Part shown: piece by piece, positions 1 to 7,685 of the stretch | Layout of the letters: every line of letters starts with the position of its first letter | Position numbering within the stretch: the first letter of the stretch is position 1 | DNA from: Asaia siamensis | Lineage (GTDB): Bacteria; Pseudomonadota; Alphaproteobacteria; Acetobacterales; Acetobacteraceae | DNA: 64,000 bases | NCBI RefSeq assembly: GCF_014635085.1 | Contig: NZ_BMCH01000001.1 | Span: 62,001 to 126,000 of the forward strand | Direction: 5' to 3' | The notes under the pieces: model-generated | Database searches by the model: none | What the model saw: the letters and a program-made list of their open reading frames with translations, nothing else | Told to the model about the DNA's origin: nothing | Made by a program: the position numbers and the translations under genes

Positions 1-1031
1 TTCCTGAACATGAAGTCCTTGAACAGGTCGCGCTCGAGGATGATCTGGCCGAGATCGGTGGTGCTGCGCTCAAAATCGCGATCTTCCAGCCCGAGAACAG
101 TGCTGCGAGGGATTTTCAGCGGCTCATGGGTGATCTTGCTATAGGGCGCGGAATAGTCCGGCATGTCGAAAGAATAGAGATGGTAATAGCCAAGTGTCAG
201 GCGCGTCTTCGTGCCAAGGCCGAAAGCGAGTGAGGGGGAAACGCCCCATCTATGCCCGCCGATCGGCGCACGTCCTGCCGTGTCACCATCGGCCCCCATC
301 GCATTGAGACGAAACGCGGTCGATGAACCGATCTGGCGGTTGATATCGATCGTGCCACGCTTGTAGGCGGCTGTGCCGAAGCCGATCTGGCCAGAGGTCA
401 GATTGCCAAGCTGGGCTTTCTTGCTGGTGATATTGATCTGCCCACCCAGACCGCCGCGACCGCCATAGACTGAGCCCGGTCCCTTGAGCACCTCCATCTC
501 TTCAACGTCGAAGACTTCACGCTGGCTCACGCCACTATCGCGCAGCCCGTCGATAAACATGTTGCTGTATGAGCCAAAGCCGCGAATGACAGGGTAATTG
601 CCGCCCGGAATGGCATAGGCATCGCCGCCACGAAAACTGACCCCTGGCACGGTGCGCATGGCGTCTTCGAATGAGGTCGCATTGACCAGCTTCATCTGCT
701 CTTTGGTCACAACCGAAACCGAGCTGGGTGTGTCGAGCAGCGAGGCCGTGAATTTTCGGTTTGGGGAAGGCCCTGTGAGGAGGGGATGCGATTTCCCGAT
801 GACGGTAAGATGTTCCTGACCGGCTTTTTCTTTCCCGGCCTCGTAATTGGCAGCCTTCGCGCCTTGCGAGGCTTTCGGTACGCCCCCGTCTTTCGTCTCG
901 CTCGCAGGCTGAGAGGTCGTGTCTGCCAATGCGGCCGCGGCATGGACTGACGGCGAAAGCGCCGTCGTGATCAGACAAAGCGCGACGAAGGATCGGGTGG
1001 CGGAAAATATCGGACGGGAAACGGATAGCAT
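1..1031 (-). CDS. TonB-dependent siderophore receptor, 3' part outside the window
   Basis: This is an outer-membrane receptor for energised uptake of a ferric siderophore. The ATG at 1029-1031 opens a reading frame that runs off the left edge, so only about 343 residues are visible. A signal peptide (MLSVSRPIFSATRSFVALCLITTALSPSVHA) is followed by a linker and a plug domain: 'SLLDTPSSVSVVTKEQM', 'PGVSFRGGD', 'VIRGFGSYSNMFIDGLRD' and 'EVFDVEEMEVLKGPGSVYGGRGGLGGQINITSKK'. These are typical of catecholate or hydroxamate siderophore receptors of the Fiu/FhuA type. An in-frame ATG upstream at 1043 is followed at once by TAG, which fixes the start. It is transcribed from the 1032-1356 gap, where the 20-bp element shared with the next receptor lies. 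The barrel is unseen, so the ligand cannot be told. Confidence 0.9.
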   Translation of the reverse strand, partial: MLSVSRPIFSATRSFVALCLITTALSPSVHAAAALADTTSQPASETKDGGVPKASQGAKAANYEAGKEKAGQEHLTVIGKSHPLLTGPSPNRKFTASLLDTPSSVSVVTKEQMKLVNATSFEDAMRTVPGVSFRGGDAYAIPGGNYPVIRGFGSYSNMFIDGLRDSGVSQREVFDVEEMEVLKGPGSVYGGRGGLGGQINITSKKAQLGNLTSGQIGFGTAAYKRGTIDINRQIGSSTAFRLNAMGADGDTAGRAPIGGHRWGVSPSLAFGLGTKTRLTLGYYHLYSFDMPDYSAPYSKITHEPLKIPRSTVLGLEDRDFERSTTDLGQIILERDLFKDFMFR

Positions 1032-1356
1032 GGCAACCTACATGATGAGAACGCGACGCAATTGCTATGTGTCTTTCTGTTTCCGGGTAAATGATTAGGA
1101 CCAAGATTGGGAAAGCTTAATTTGAACTGAAGGAGGAGGAGTGTTTTTGCGCACTCTGCGCGGTAAAAAATCTTGCGCAGGCGAAAGAGAAGAGCATTTT
1201 TCCGGTAGTAGAATCCTGTTTCCGGAAAGCTTCTTATTTGGGAATCGTCCGATACCACGCCTGTATGCTATAGGCATGGCCCCCGGGATTGCGACGGTTC
1301 GATAAGCGTGCCGACTTTCTGCCGTGGTGCGACGCTACAGTTTCGTGAGGATGAGA
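1032..1356. other. Intergenic region upstream of the first receptor
   Basis: About 325 bases without a convincing gene. It holds the presumed promoter of the minus-strand receptor. The conserved element at 1101-1120 lies about 70 bases upstream of the start codon, and an 8-bp palindrome GCAATTGC sits at 1058-1065. Short reading frames here look like chance. Confidence 0.5.
1101..1120 (-). promoter_or_regulatory. 20-bp element shared by two siderophore-receptor promoters, copy 1
   Basis: The plus strand reads CCAAGATTGGGAAAGCTTAA. It matches the copy at 4464-4483 at 19 of 20 positions and contains the dyad CCAA-GA-TTGG. Its place upstream of a receptor of the same class suggests a shared operator or promoter element. 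The regulator is unknown. Confidence 0.5.
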
Positions 1357-2100
1357 TCAGGGATGTCTGGCGCCGCTGTTCTGACTGATGACGCATGAGG
1401 CAGCCTGCTCGGTCCGGTATCCTGTCCAGAGAAGGGCAGAGTCGAAAAGGCAGAGGCCTTGGGGTGAGAGCGCGGTGAAAGTCGCGTTATCGAGAAAGAC
1501 CATGGTTCGTCGCGCTGGCGCGAGGGATTCATAATTCATGGTTGCCCCTTTTTCATAGCCGAAAATCGCGGCTTTTTCAGGCTGTCCATAGACCGTAGCG
1601 ATAATGGTTGCGCCGAGCCCCGGCTTGCCCCAGCTCATCGGGTTCTGCTTTGCATAGACATTCGCAATGCCGGGCGGAAGGCCGCCGCTCATGGGGTGAG
1701 GGGCGTTGACGAGCCAGAGATAGCGTTCTTTTTCCGTTTCGCCGAAATCGACATCATGACGTTTGCCAGTCATGGCAAGGTCATCGAGACTGTCGTTCTC
1801 CCAGGTCAGAAGTGGTTTGGGGGCAAAGCGCCAGGCAGGACTGACGTTCTTGCCCGAAACAGTTGAGGAAAGAACGACCATATCCTCTTTTACCTCTTCC
1901 GGTCGGGTCGCCTCTCCGAGCGTATGGACGCTATAATCAAGGCTGGTGATATGGGCGATGGCGGCATCATCGACCGCGCGATTGGGCCCTTCCAGCTTGC
2001 AGAGATAGGCAATGCTTTTCAATGCCGCTGCCTGGGCAGGCCGTGGCGTCGCGATTGTCAGGAGGCCCAGAGCCAGAGGGAAAACGACTGAAATCTTCAT
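1357..2100 (-). CDS. Secreted protein resembling ThuA/glutamine-amidotransferase-fold domains
   Basis: A 247-residue exported protein with the signal peptide MKISVVFPLALGLLTIATPRPAQA. I recognise a pattern found in extracytoplasmic ThuA-like domains: 'MVVLSSTVSGKNVSPAW', 'KPLLTWENDSLDDLAMTG', 'HPMSGGLPPGIANVY', 'WGKPGLGATIIATVYGQPEKAAIFGYEKGA' and 'LFDSALLWTG'. No catalytic triad can be assigned, and the family call is from memory of such proteins. Its ATG overlaps the stop of the upstream receptor by one base (TGATG), so it is translationally coupled and probably works with that receptor at the cell surface, for example in handling the ferric ligand. That role is inferred. Confidence 0.7.
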   Translation of the reverse strand: MKISVVFPLALGLLTIATPRPAQAAALKSIAYLCKLEGPNRAVDDAAIAHITSLDYSVHTLGEATRPEEVKEDMVVLSSTVSGKNVSPAWRFAPKPLLTWENDSLDDLAMTGKRHDVDFGETEKERYLWLVNAPHPMSGGLPPGIANVYAKQNPMSWGKPGLGATIIATVYGQPEKAAIFGYEKGATMNYESLAPARRTMVFLDNATFTALSPQGLCLFDSALLWTGYRTEQAASCVISQNSGARHP

Positions 2101-4343
2101 CAGAAGGCCACCATGGTGCGCAAGGAGAAGCGTCGTGCTTCGCCAAGTGAGACGAAATAGCTGTTCACGCCAGACGGATAATAGACTGCATTCGAGAGGT
2201 TCTTGATGTTGAACTGGAAGTTGACATCGTGACGCGCGATCACCCTGTCATAGGTGGCAAACAGATCACCGGTAACATATCCGGGCAGGAAAAAGCTGTT
2301 GGCTGAGTCGCCCGCCCTGCGTCCAACATAATGTGCGTCGCCGCCAAAGCGCAGCTTGTCTTCGCCAAAGACCGGGCCGAGATCATAGGCCAGCCCCATA
2401 GAAGCGGTATGGCGCGCTGCATTCCAGAGCTGCTTGCCGGCGTAGAGCGGGTCCTTGGTGGTGGCCCCGTCGAGATAGGCGTAGCTGCCGATCATGCTCA
2501 GGCGCTTCGTGACCCGACCGGCCAGATCGAATTCGATGCCGCGCGAACGTGCGGCGCCGGCCGTACGATAATCGGTCTGCTTGGTGGCGTCGTTATATTG
2601 CGAAACGAGCACATTGCGCTTGTGGATGTCGTAAAAGGCAAGCGTGCCAGTCAGACGATCATGCAGCGCCATTTTTGCACCGAACTCGTAGGAGCGGCCT
2701 TTTTCCGGCTGGAAGCCTGAGCCCAACACAAGGCCGCTGGAGAGAGGGGCGATGGTCGAGGCTGGTTTGAGCGACTGCGTATAGCTGGCATAGAGCGACC
2801 ACGCAGGCGCAGCGCGATAAACCAGCCCGGCCTGGGGAAGAAAGGCGCCGTCGCCGATATCGGTATTCGCTTTGAAGGGGCGTCCGCGACCGGCAATCTG
2901 ACGATAGCTGAGATAACGCACACCACCGACCACGACCCAGCGCTCGCCGAGCTTGAATGTATCGCGCAGAAAACCGGAATAATCATGCAGATTATCGGTC
3001 TGATCGCTGTCGCTTGCCGACACGGTGGATGACGGGTTCTCCAGCCCGTAAACCGGTTTGAGATAGCTGAATGTATATTTGCTCGACTGACGCAGCAGAT
3101 CCTTGCGGTAAATCAGCCGGTATTCGCCATCCATACCGATCTGGATTGTCTGCTTGAAATTGCCGATCCTGATCGGGCCATCGAGATAGGCCGTGCCATA
3201 GGTGTCCGAACTGAAAGCACCATGGGTAGCGTCATTGCTGCGGCTCAACGTGCCCTTGGTCACGTTGACGCCTGTAACCCGCAACTGATTGGCGTCATAG
3301 GTTTCCTGATTATAGCTGAAATTGACATGGGCTGACCAACCGGCGCCGAAGCGATGATCGAGCGATATCTGGCCGAGATGGCTCTGACCGGTCATGCGAT
3401 TGAAGTTTTCGTCCAGACGGCGGGTGGCCGGAATGGCAAGCGGGCTTCCGGTTCGCGGATCGAGCGCAGTGCCGCGATCGAAGGGATAAAGAAAATCGCG
3501 AAACTCGTACCAGGCGGTAATCTGGGTCTTTTTACCGAGCCATGCCAGCGATGGTGCGATGAGTGTTTCCTGATGCATGCCGAAACTGCGCCAGTAATCT
3601 TCGGCAATACGGTCGAGCACCAGACGATAGGCCAGCTTGCCCTTGCCGATTGGTCCGGTTGAGTCGAGCATACCTTCAAAGCCGTCTTTGCCCCGTCCAT
3701 AGGTCGAGCCCATGACCGAAGCGATGGTCCTGGCCTGAAGACGCGGCTTCTTGCTGACGATGTTGATCACCCCGCCCGGATCCATGATGCCGTAGAGCAG
3801 GGAAGACGGGCCTTTAAGCACTTCCACACTATTCGCCGCCGCGTTGAAACCACGACCCTGTACCAGCGGCATGCCGTTATGCATGATCGAGCCGTCACGA
3901 TTGCCGCCAAAGCCACGCTTCATGATGGTGTCCTGCGTGCCGGCCAGCGTATTGCCCTGGGTGATGCCGCTGACATTGATGAGGGCATCGTCGAGATTGC
4001 GCGGTTCCTGATCGCGGATCACCTGCTGCGACACGATATTGACCACCTGAGGAATATTCAGCACCGATGTGGTCGTGCGCAGGGTCGATGCGTCGGGCGT
4101 CGGGAGATAGCGTGTGTCGGTAATTTCCGGCGGGGGTGTCGCACGCCCTGTGACGGTAATCAGCTCATCCGGTTTTTGCTGTGTCGGGACCGGGGAGGCG
4201 TGTGCCGGGGCTGGGGCGCTCTGCTGGCGGACCGGCGCGGCCGAGGCTTTTTCGGCCTTGGGAGGCTCATATGCCAGAGGCGCTGCCACGACGGCAAAAG
4301 GCATGGTGCCCAGAGAGAGTAAAGGAAAATAGTATTTTTTCAT
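2100..4343 (-). CDS. TonB-dependent siderophore receptor
   Basis: A complete receptor of about 747 residues. The signal peptide MKKYYFPLLSLGTMPFAVVAAPLA is followed by a Pro/Ala-rich linker and 'ELITVTGRA', then a plug ('TTSVLNIPQVVNIVSQQVIRDQ', 'LDDALINVSGITQGNT', 'MKRGFGGNRDGSIMHNGMPLVQGRGF', 'VEVLKGPSSLLYGIMDPGGVINIVSKKP'). The 22-strand barrel ends in '...GEARRFSLRTMVAF', with the terminal Phe of outer-membrane proteins. The plug resembles hydroxamate (ferrichrome or ferrioxamine) receptors. The ATG at 4343 is chosen because GGAG lies seven bases upstream; a GTG four codons earlier is in frame but has no ribosome site. It heads a two-gene operon with the secreted protein at 1357-2100. A Fur-like box and the shared 20-bp element lie upstream. 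Confidence 0.93.
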   Translation of the reverse strand: MKKYYFPLLSLGTMPFAVVAAPLAYEPPKAEKASAAPVRQQSAPAPAHASPVPTQQKPDELITVTGRATPPPEITDTRYLPTPDASTLRTTTSVLNIPQVVNIVSQQVIRDQEPRNLDDALINVSGITQGNTLAGTQDTIMKRGFGGNRDGSIMHNGMPLVQGRGFNAAANSVEVLKGPSSLLYGIMDPGGVINIVSKKPRLQARTIASVMGSTYGRGKDGFEGMLDSTGPIGKGKLAYRLVLDRIAEDYWRSFGMHQETLIAPSLAWLGKKTQITAWYEFRDFLYPFDRGTALDPRTGSPLAIPATRRLDENFNRMTGQSHLGQISLDHRFGAGWSAHVNFSYNQETYDANQLRVTGVNVTKGTLSRSNDATHGAFSSDTYGTAYLDGPIRIGNFKQTIQIGMDGEYRLIYRKDLLRQSSKYTFSYLKPVYGLENPSSTVSASDSDQTDNLHDYSGFLRDTFKLGERWVVVGGVRYLSYRQIAGRGRPFKANTDIGDGAFLPQAGLVYRAAPAWSLYASYTQSLKPASTIAPLSSGLVLGSGFQPEKGRSYEFGAKMALHDRLTGTLAFYDIHKRNVLVSQYNDATKQTDYRTAGAARSRGIEFDLAGRVTKRLSMIGSYAYLDGATTKDPLYAGKQLWNAARHTASMGLAYDLGPVFGEDKLRFGGDAHYVGRRAGDSANSFFLPGYVTGDLFATYDRVIARHDVNFQFNIKNLSNAVYYPSGVNSYFVSLGEARRFSLRTMVAF

Positions 4344-4433
4344 GACACTCCGCACGAGACGCCGTGCGGCCTTTACGCCTCTTGTGCGAAGGGTGAAGGC
4401 AAGGCCGCAGCGTCAATTCGCGGCGTCACTACA

Positions 4434-4448
4434 TGCAAATCATTCGCA
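4434..4448. promoter_or_regulatory. Fur-like box upstream of the receptor
   Basis: TGCAAATCATTCGCA is a 7-1-7 inverted repeat (TGCRAAT-N-ATTCGCA) with one mismatch, similar in layout to Fur operators. It lies about 90 bases upstream of a siderophore receptor, where iron repression is expected. A close relative occurs at 31894-31908. Confidence 0.55.
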
Positions 4449-4463
4449 AAAACACGGATAAGT

Positions 4464-4483
4464 GCCAAGATTGGGAAAGTTTA
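4464..4483 (-). promoter_or_regulatory. 20-bp element shared by two siderophore-receptor promoters, copy 2
   Basis: CCAAGATTGGGAAAGTTTAA on the plus strand differs at one base from the copy at 1101-1120. It lies about 120 bases upstream of the receptor start and 15 bases from the Fur-like box. Confidence 0.5.
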
Positions 4484-4826
4484 AGGCTGCGCCTGGATCT
4501 CGTGATTTCAAATGACTCTTGCAGCGATTGGGTGGTCTAAAAAAACAACATTCGAGCATCTGCTGAGGCGTATCGTGATTCTTGACCGGTCTTTGCGCGT
4601 TCCACCTTCGATCCGGAATGACTACAGCAGCTATGTGCACAACGATCTGTTCCGCCGTCACAGGAAGCTGAGTTGTCGTCGGGTCCAGCCTGTTACGGAA
4701 CACAGGCTGTCTCTTTGGGGGGCAGTATCCCTCTACCCTCAGGCCTGTAACCGCACGGCGGTCTTTGAGGAGGCTCAGTCCGACGTTTCAAAAAATCAAA
4801 AAACACAATCATATGCAATGAGATAG

Positions 4827-4912
4827 TGGTGCGAACTATGGGACTCGAACCCATACGCCCCGAAGGACTCGAGATTTTAAGTCTCGTGCGTCTACCATTC
4901 CGCCAAGTTCGC
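4827..4912 (-). tRNA. tRNA-Leu(UAA)
   Basis: On the minus strand the acceptor arms GCGAACT and AGTTCGC pair, followed by discriminator A and an encoded CCA (4827-4829). The anticodon stem CGAGA/TCTCG encloses the loop CTTAAAA, giving anticodon UAA. A long variable arm (GTCCTTCGGGGC region) and the T-arm GGGTTCGAGTCCC complete an 86-nt class II leucine tRNA. Confidence 0.95.
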
Positions 4913-4965
4913 ACAGCACGGGCTTGCCTCTAGCACGGGGGAGGGGGTGTGCAAATCCCCAATGG

Positions 4966-5640
4966 TCAGCCGAGGGCGAGCAGTCCTGCACCGTGCTTCT
5001 TGAGCCAGTTCTGTGCGTCGCGCCTCTCGGGATAAAAACGCTCTACATGTCGCCAGAATGCAAGGCTGTGGTCGAAATGCGTAAGATGGGCGAGTTCATG
5101 AATCATGACGTAGTCGCGCACGTTTCGGGGCATCAGGGCGAGGCGCCAATTGAGCATGATCCGGCCCGTGCGGGCGCAGCTTCCCCAGCGTGTCCGGGCA
5201 TTGCTGCACACGACACTGGTGGGGTGACATCCCATTGTAACGGCATGCTGGCTGAGTTGCGGGGGCAGGCTAATGGCTGACTGATGTTTCATGAAAAACA
5301 GGACGCGCGTCTCGAAGCGGTCGATCGCACCGCCTATCGTCAGGCGTGACGCTTCCAGTAACGCCGGCCGGCGCTGATCCGGGTCGTGATGCAGGGTGAT
5401 TTCATGGTCATTAAGTGTGACCGTCTGCAAAGGGACAAGCCTCGGCGCTGCAGGCAGTGCAGCGAGTTTCTCGTCTATCCAGACCGAATGTGCAGAAACA
5501 AACTCCTCGGCGCGTTTGAGCGAGAGCGAGAGGGGGCAGGTAACCACGGCTTGTCGCAGCACAGGGTCTATGCGCAGCGAGAGGCGGCGCGCTCGCGCAG
5601 AGCGACGCCAGAGGATGGGACGGTCTCCCGTATTTACCAC
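4966..5640 (-). CDS. YgjP-type (DUF45) metal-dependent hydrolase
   Basis: A 224-residue soluble protein of the M48-related DUF45/YgjP family. The zinc-binding signature 'MIHELAHLTHFDHSLAFW' lies near residue 184. It is followed by the family's usual C-terminal block 'VERFYPERRDAQNWLKKHG' and preceded by 'ARTRWGSCARTGRIMLNWRLALMP'. Family members are putative intracellular metallopeptidases of uncertain substrate. The start overlaps the end of the YcgN-type gene by a few bases, so the two are probably co-transcribed. Confidence 0.88.
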   Translation of the reverse strand: MVNTGDRPILWRRSARARRLSLRIDPVLRQAVVTCPLSLSLKRAEEFVSAHSVWIDEKLAALPAAPRLVPLQTVTLNDHEITLHHDPDQRRPALLEASRLTIGGAIDRFETRVLFFMKHQSAISLPPQLSQHAVTMGCHPTSVVCSNARTRWGSCARTGRIMLNWRLALMPRNVRDYVMIHELAHLTHFDHSLAFWRHVERFYPERRDAQNWLKKHGAGLLALG

Positions 5641-6137
5641 GGGGTCTTGCGCGGCTTGCGCCTGCGTTTTTTGCGCGCAACGCCTGCGGGGATCTCCGCG
5701 GGCCAGTCGACAAGATGATCTTCGAGCAAACCAGCTTCACGTTCGCTGATCATCTTGCCGCGTCCGGAAATACCCGCTTCATGGATGGATTCTGCAGAGC
5801 CGGATCGCAACGGATGCCATTCAGGCAGATCCTGACCATCGCGTATCAGAATATAGGCGCAGCTTGGCGGCAACCAGTCGATATCGGCCAGAATGTCCGG
5901 GGTAAGCGAGACGCAGTCCGGCACCTTGCGAAAACGGGTCTCATAGCTGGAGCAGCGGCAGGATTCGAGGTCGAGCAGGCGGCATGCGACATTTGTAAAA
6001 TAGATCGCATCGGTTTCCTCATCGCGCAGCTTGTGCAGGCAGCATTTGCCGCAGCCATCGCAGAGTGATTCCCACTGCTCTTTGCTCATGTCTGAAAGAG
6101 AGGTGGTCTGCCAGAAGGGGAGCGCAGAGTCAGCCAT
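5634..6137 (-). CDS. YcgN/UPF0260 cysteine-cluster protein
   Basis: A 167-residue protein of the UPF0260 (YcgN) branch of the YkgJ Cys-cluster family. It shows 'WESLCDGCGKCCLHKLRD', 'NVACRLLD', 'CRCSSYETRF', 'VPDCVSLTP', 'WLPPSCAYILI' and 'LPEWHPL', all hallmarks of the family. The cysteines probably bind metal or an iron-sulfur cluster; the biochemical role is unknown. The ATG at 6137 is preferred over an upstream TTG because it gives the usual N-terminus (MADSALPFWQ) and overlaps the preceding gene by eight bases. The C-terminal tail is very basic (RKKRRRKPRK). Confidence 0.88.
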   Translation of the reverse strand: MADSALPFWQTTSLSDMSKEQWESLCDGCGKCCLHKLRDEETDAIYFTNVACRLLDLESCRCSSYETRFRKVPDCVSLTPDILADIDWLPPSCAYILIRDGQDLPEWHPLRSGSAESIHEAGISGRGKMISEREAGLLEDHLVDWPAEIPAGVARKKRRRKPRKTPW

Positions 6138-6543
6138 GGGTGAAGCTCGCAAGAAACAGGCAAAGCGTCAGACAGAAGGCAAAGCAAAGGCCGGACAGGG
6201 CTACTGGCAGACGCAACAGCGGCAGCCATAAATGGCGTATCCTGGCTGAACGCCCCATCCCCAACCCCGCTGCGGCGCGGGAAAGCCCCTCGATTTTGCC
6301 TGAAAGACGCAGGGTGACGGGTAACAGACAGAAGGGAACAATCAGAAAGCCCGCGCCAAACAGCGCGCCCTTATGCACAGCCCCTGTCCGGATGACGCTC
6401 AGCCAGCATGCGCCGACCAACCCGCCGGAGGCACTTGCAACGAGAAGGCGTGGCAAGGCCCCTGGTGCGATCACCCGTAACAGGGCAAGAACAACAAGAC
6501 AGAAGGCCGCTCCTGCAACAAGGAGCGCAAGCGCGACCATCAT
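6130..6543 (-). CDS. Short ABC-permease-like membrane protein, half normal length
   Basis: A 137-residue, very hydrophobic protein with about four membrane segments. Near residue 88 it carries 'GLSRAAAGLGMGRSARIRHLWLPLL', a recognisable but degraded version of the permease EAA loop (EAA-x3-G-x9-I-x-LP; Glu replaced by Ala). Binding-protein-dependent permeases are normally 260-550 residues, so this is about half a domain. It overlaps the solute-binding-like gene upstream by four bases (ATGA) and forms an operon with it and the degenerate ATPase. It may be decayed, or a conserved membrane partner of a non-transport complex. Confidence 0.6.
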   Translation of the reverse strand: MMVALALLVAGAAFCLVVLALLRVIAPGALPRLLVASASGGLVGACWLSVIRTGAVHKGALFGAGFLIVPFCLLPVTLRLSGKIEGLSRAAAGLGMGRSARIRHLWLPLLRLPVALSGLCFAFCLTLCLFLASFTHG

Positions 6544-7685
6544 GGCGTCGCGGTCAGCCAGGTCTGAAAACGTTTTTGCAGGGCGTCGAAGTTGATGGCC
6601 CAGAAACTGTCGCTCATCGCTAGACTGCCCAGATCGCGTCCATCCTGAGGGGCATCCTGCGTGTCGTCATGCAGCGGCGTCTGATCGCGCAGCATCTTGA
6701 TGATTGCGTCTGTCTGATCGGAGGGCACATTGCGAGGGATCGCCCAAGACAGCTTCTGGCGAAGTGACTGACGCCACTGGGCCGCAAACGAGACTTTCGG
6801 ACCCAGATCGGCCAGTCGGTCGAACGGGGTCGAGAGCATGAGGGCTGCACCGCTGTTCATGATGCGGCTTGCTTCTTCGGCGGTGCGCCACCACACGAGA
6901 TAGGGTTTGAGCTGGTCGAGCTTGCGAAAGGCACGTTCAACCCCTGAAGGGGAGGAAAGAACGCTATAGACGTCGCGCGGTGCGACCCCGTCCGCCATGA
7001 GCGCGATCTCCAGCGTGCCACGCGGGTCAAGGCGCAGGGCGCGCTTGCCCGGATGGCGGGCAATATCCCAGAAATCGCTCCAGTCCGGTGCCGTATCCCC
7101 CAGACGCCCGCGATCCCAGGCCAGAACGATGCTTTCTTCCCCAGCCTGAATACCGCAGGGAGACGTGGCGGCCATATGTGAGGCAGGCGATGGGCTCGGC
7201 GCAGGCAGGGTCTGCACCACGCCATCACGGCAGGCAGCATAAAGCGTGGTGTTGTCGATCATGGCGGCCAGCCAGGGGGCCGTACGCGCCTGAGCGGTCG
7301 CACGCAATGTGGCGAGACTGCCATCCCACTCGCGCAGCGGATAGGGCTGGTCGGGCATCAGAAGCGAATGCGCGTCGATACTGCCCGATATGACGGCTAG
7401 AACGGGCCGGGCTGTGGCGGCTGTGCGGCTGGCTTTCTTTGCCTTGGCATGACGCACGACATGATGCGCGGCGTGATGCGGCGTCGCCAGGGCAGAGAGG
7501 GGCAGGCACAATGTCAGCGCCATCACCCAGCCTACGCGTCGCAGCAAAGCAGGGCGCAGGCGGCCATGTCTGGAAGAGGGTGAAGACGCGTGCAGGAAAC
7601 ACCCTTTCCGGGCTGAAGGTGAAAGCAGGACTGCCCTTATAGATCGTCTTTCATGGGAAAGGCCACAGCCTGACTGGCCTGCCAT
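6540..7685 (-). CDS. Extracellular solute-binding-like protein of the degenerate ABC operon
   Basis: A 381-residue frame encoding a periplasmic-binding-protein-like domain: 'GEESIVLAWDRGRLGDTAPDWSDFWDIARHPGKRALRLDPRGTLEIALMADGV' and 'WWRTAEEASRIMNSGAALMLSTPFDRLADLGP', which resembles the polyamine/thiamine/iron type II binding proteins. The true start is uncertain. The first ATG (7685) lies inside the ATPase gene and gives a long N-terminus before the signal-like stretch 'RRVGWVMALTLCLPLSALA'. A GTG at 7526 or ATG at 7523 would start at that stretch, but none has a clear ribosome site. The ligand cannot be predicted. Confidence 0.7.
   Translation of the reverse strand: MAGQSGCGLSHERRSIRAVLLSPSARKGCFLHASSPSSRHGRLRPALLRRVGWVMALTLCLPLSALATPHHAAHHVVRHAKAKKASRTAATARPVLAVISGSIDAHSLLMPDQPYPLREWDGSLATLRATAQARTAPWLAAMIDNTTLYAACRDGVVQTLPAPSPSPASHMAATSPCGIQAGEESIVLAWDRGRLGDTAPDWSDFWDIARHPGKRALRLDPRGTLEIALMADGVAPRDVYSVLSSPSGVERAFRKLDQLKPYLVWWRTAEEASRIMNSGAALMLSTPFDRLADLGPKVSFAAQWRQSLRQKLSWAIPRNVPSDQTDAIIKMLRDQTPLHDDTQDAPQDGRDLGSLAMSDSFWAINFDALQKRFQTWLTATP

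Larger units (their letters stand above)
4344..4826. other. Intergenic region between receptor and tRNA-Leu
   Basis: About 480 bases. The part nearest the receptor carries the Fur-like box (4434-4448) and the shared element (4464-4483). The rest, up to the tRNA, holds short reading frames on both strands with no recognisable protein features, and T-rich runs downstream of the tRNA on its strand (4790-4810). Confidence 0.5.

Noticed and set aside
4693-4914. Minus-strand frame beginning MRTWRNGRRTRLKI...
   Set aside because: It is a translation of the tRNA-Leu gene, a common artefact, with no independent support.
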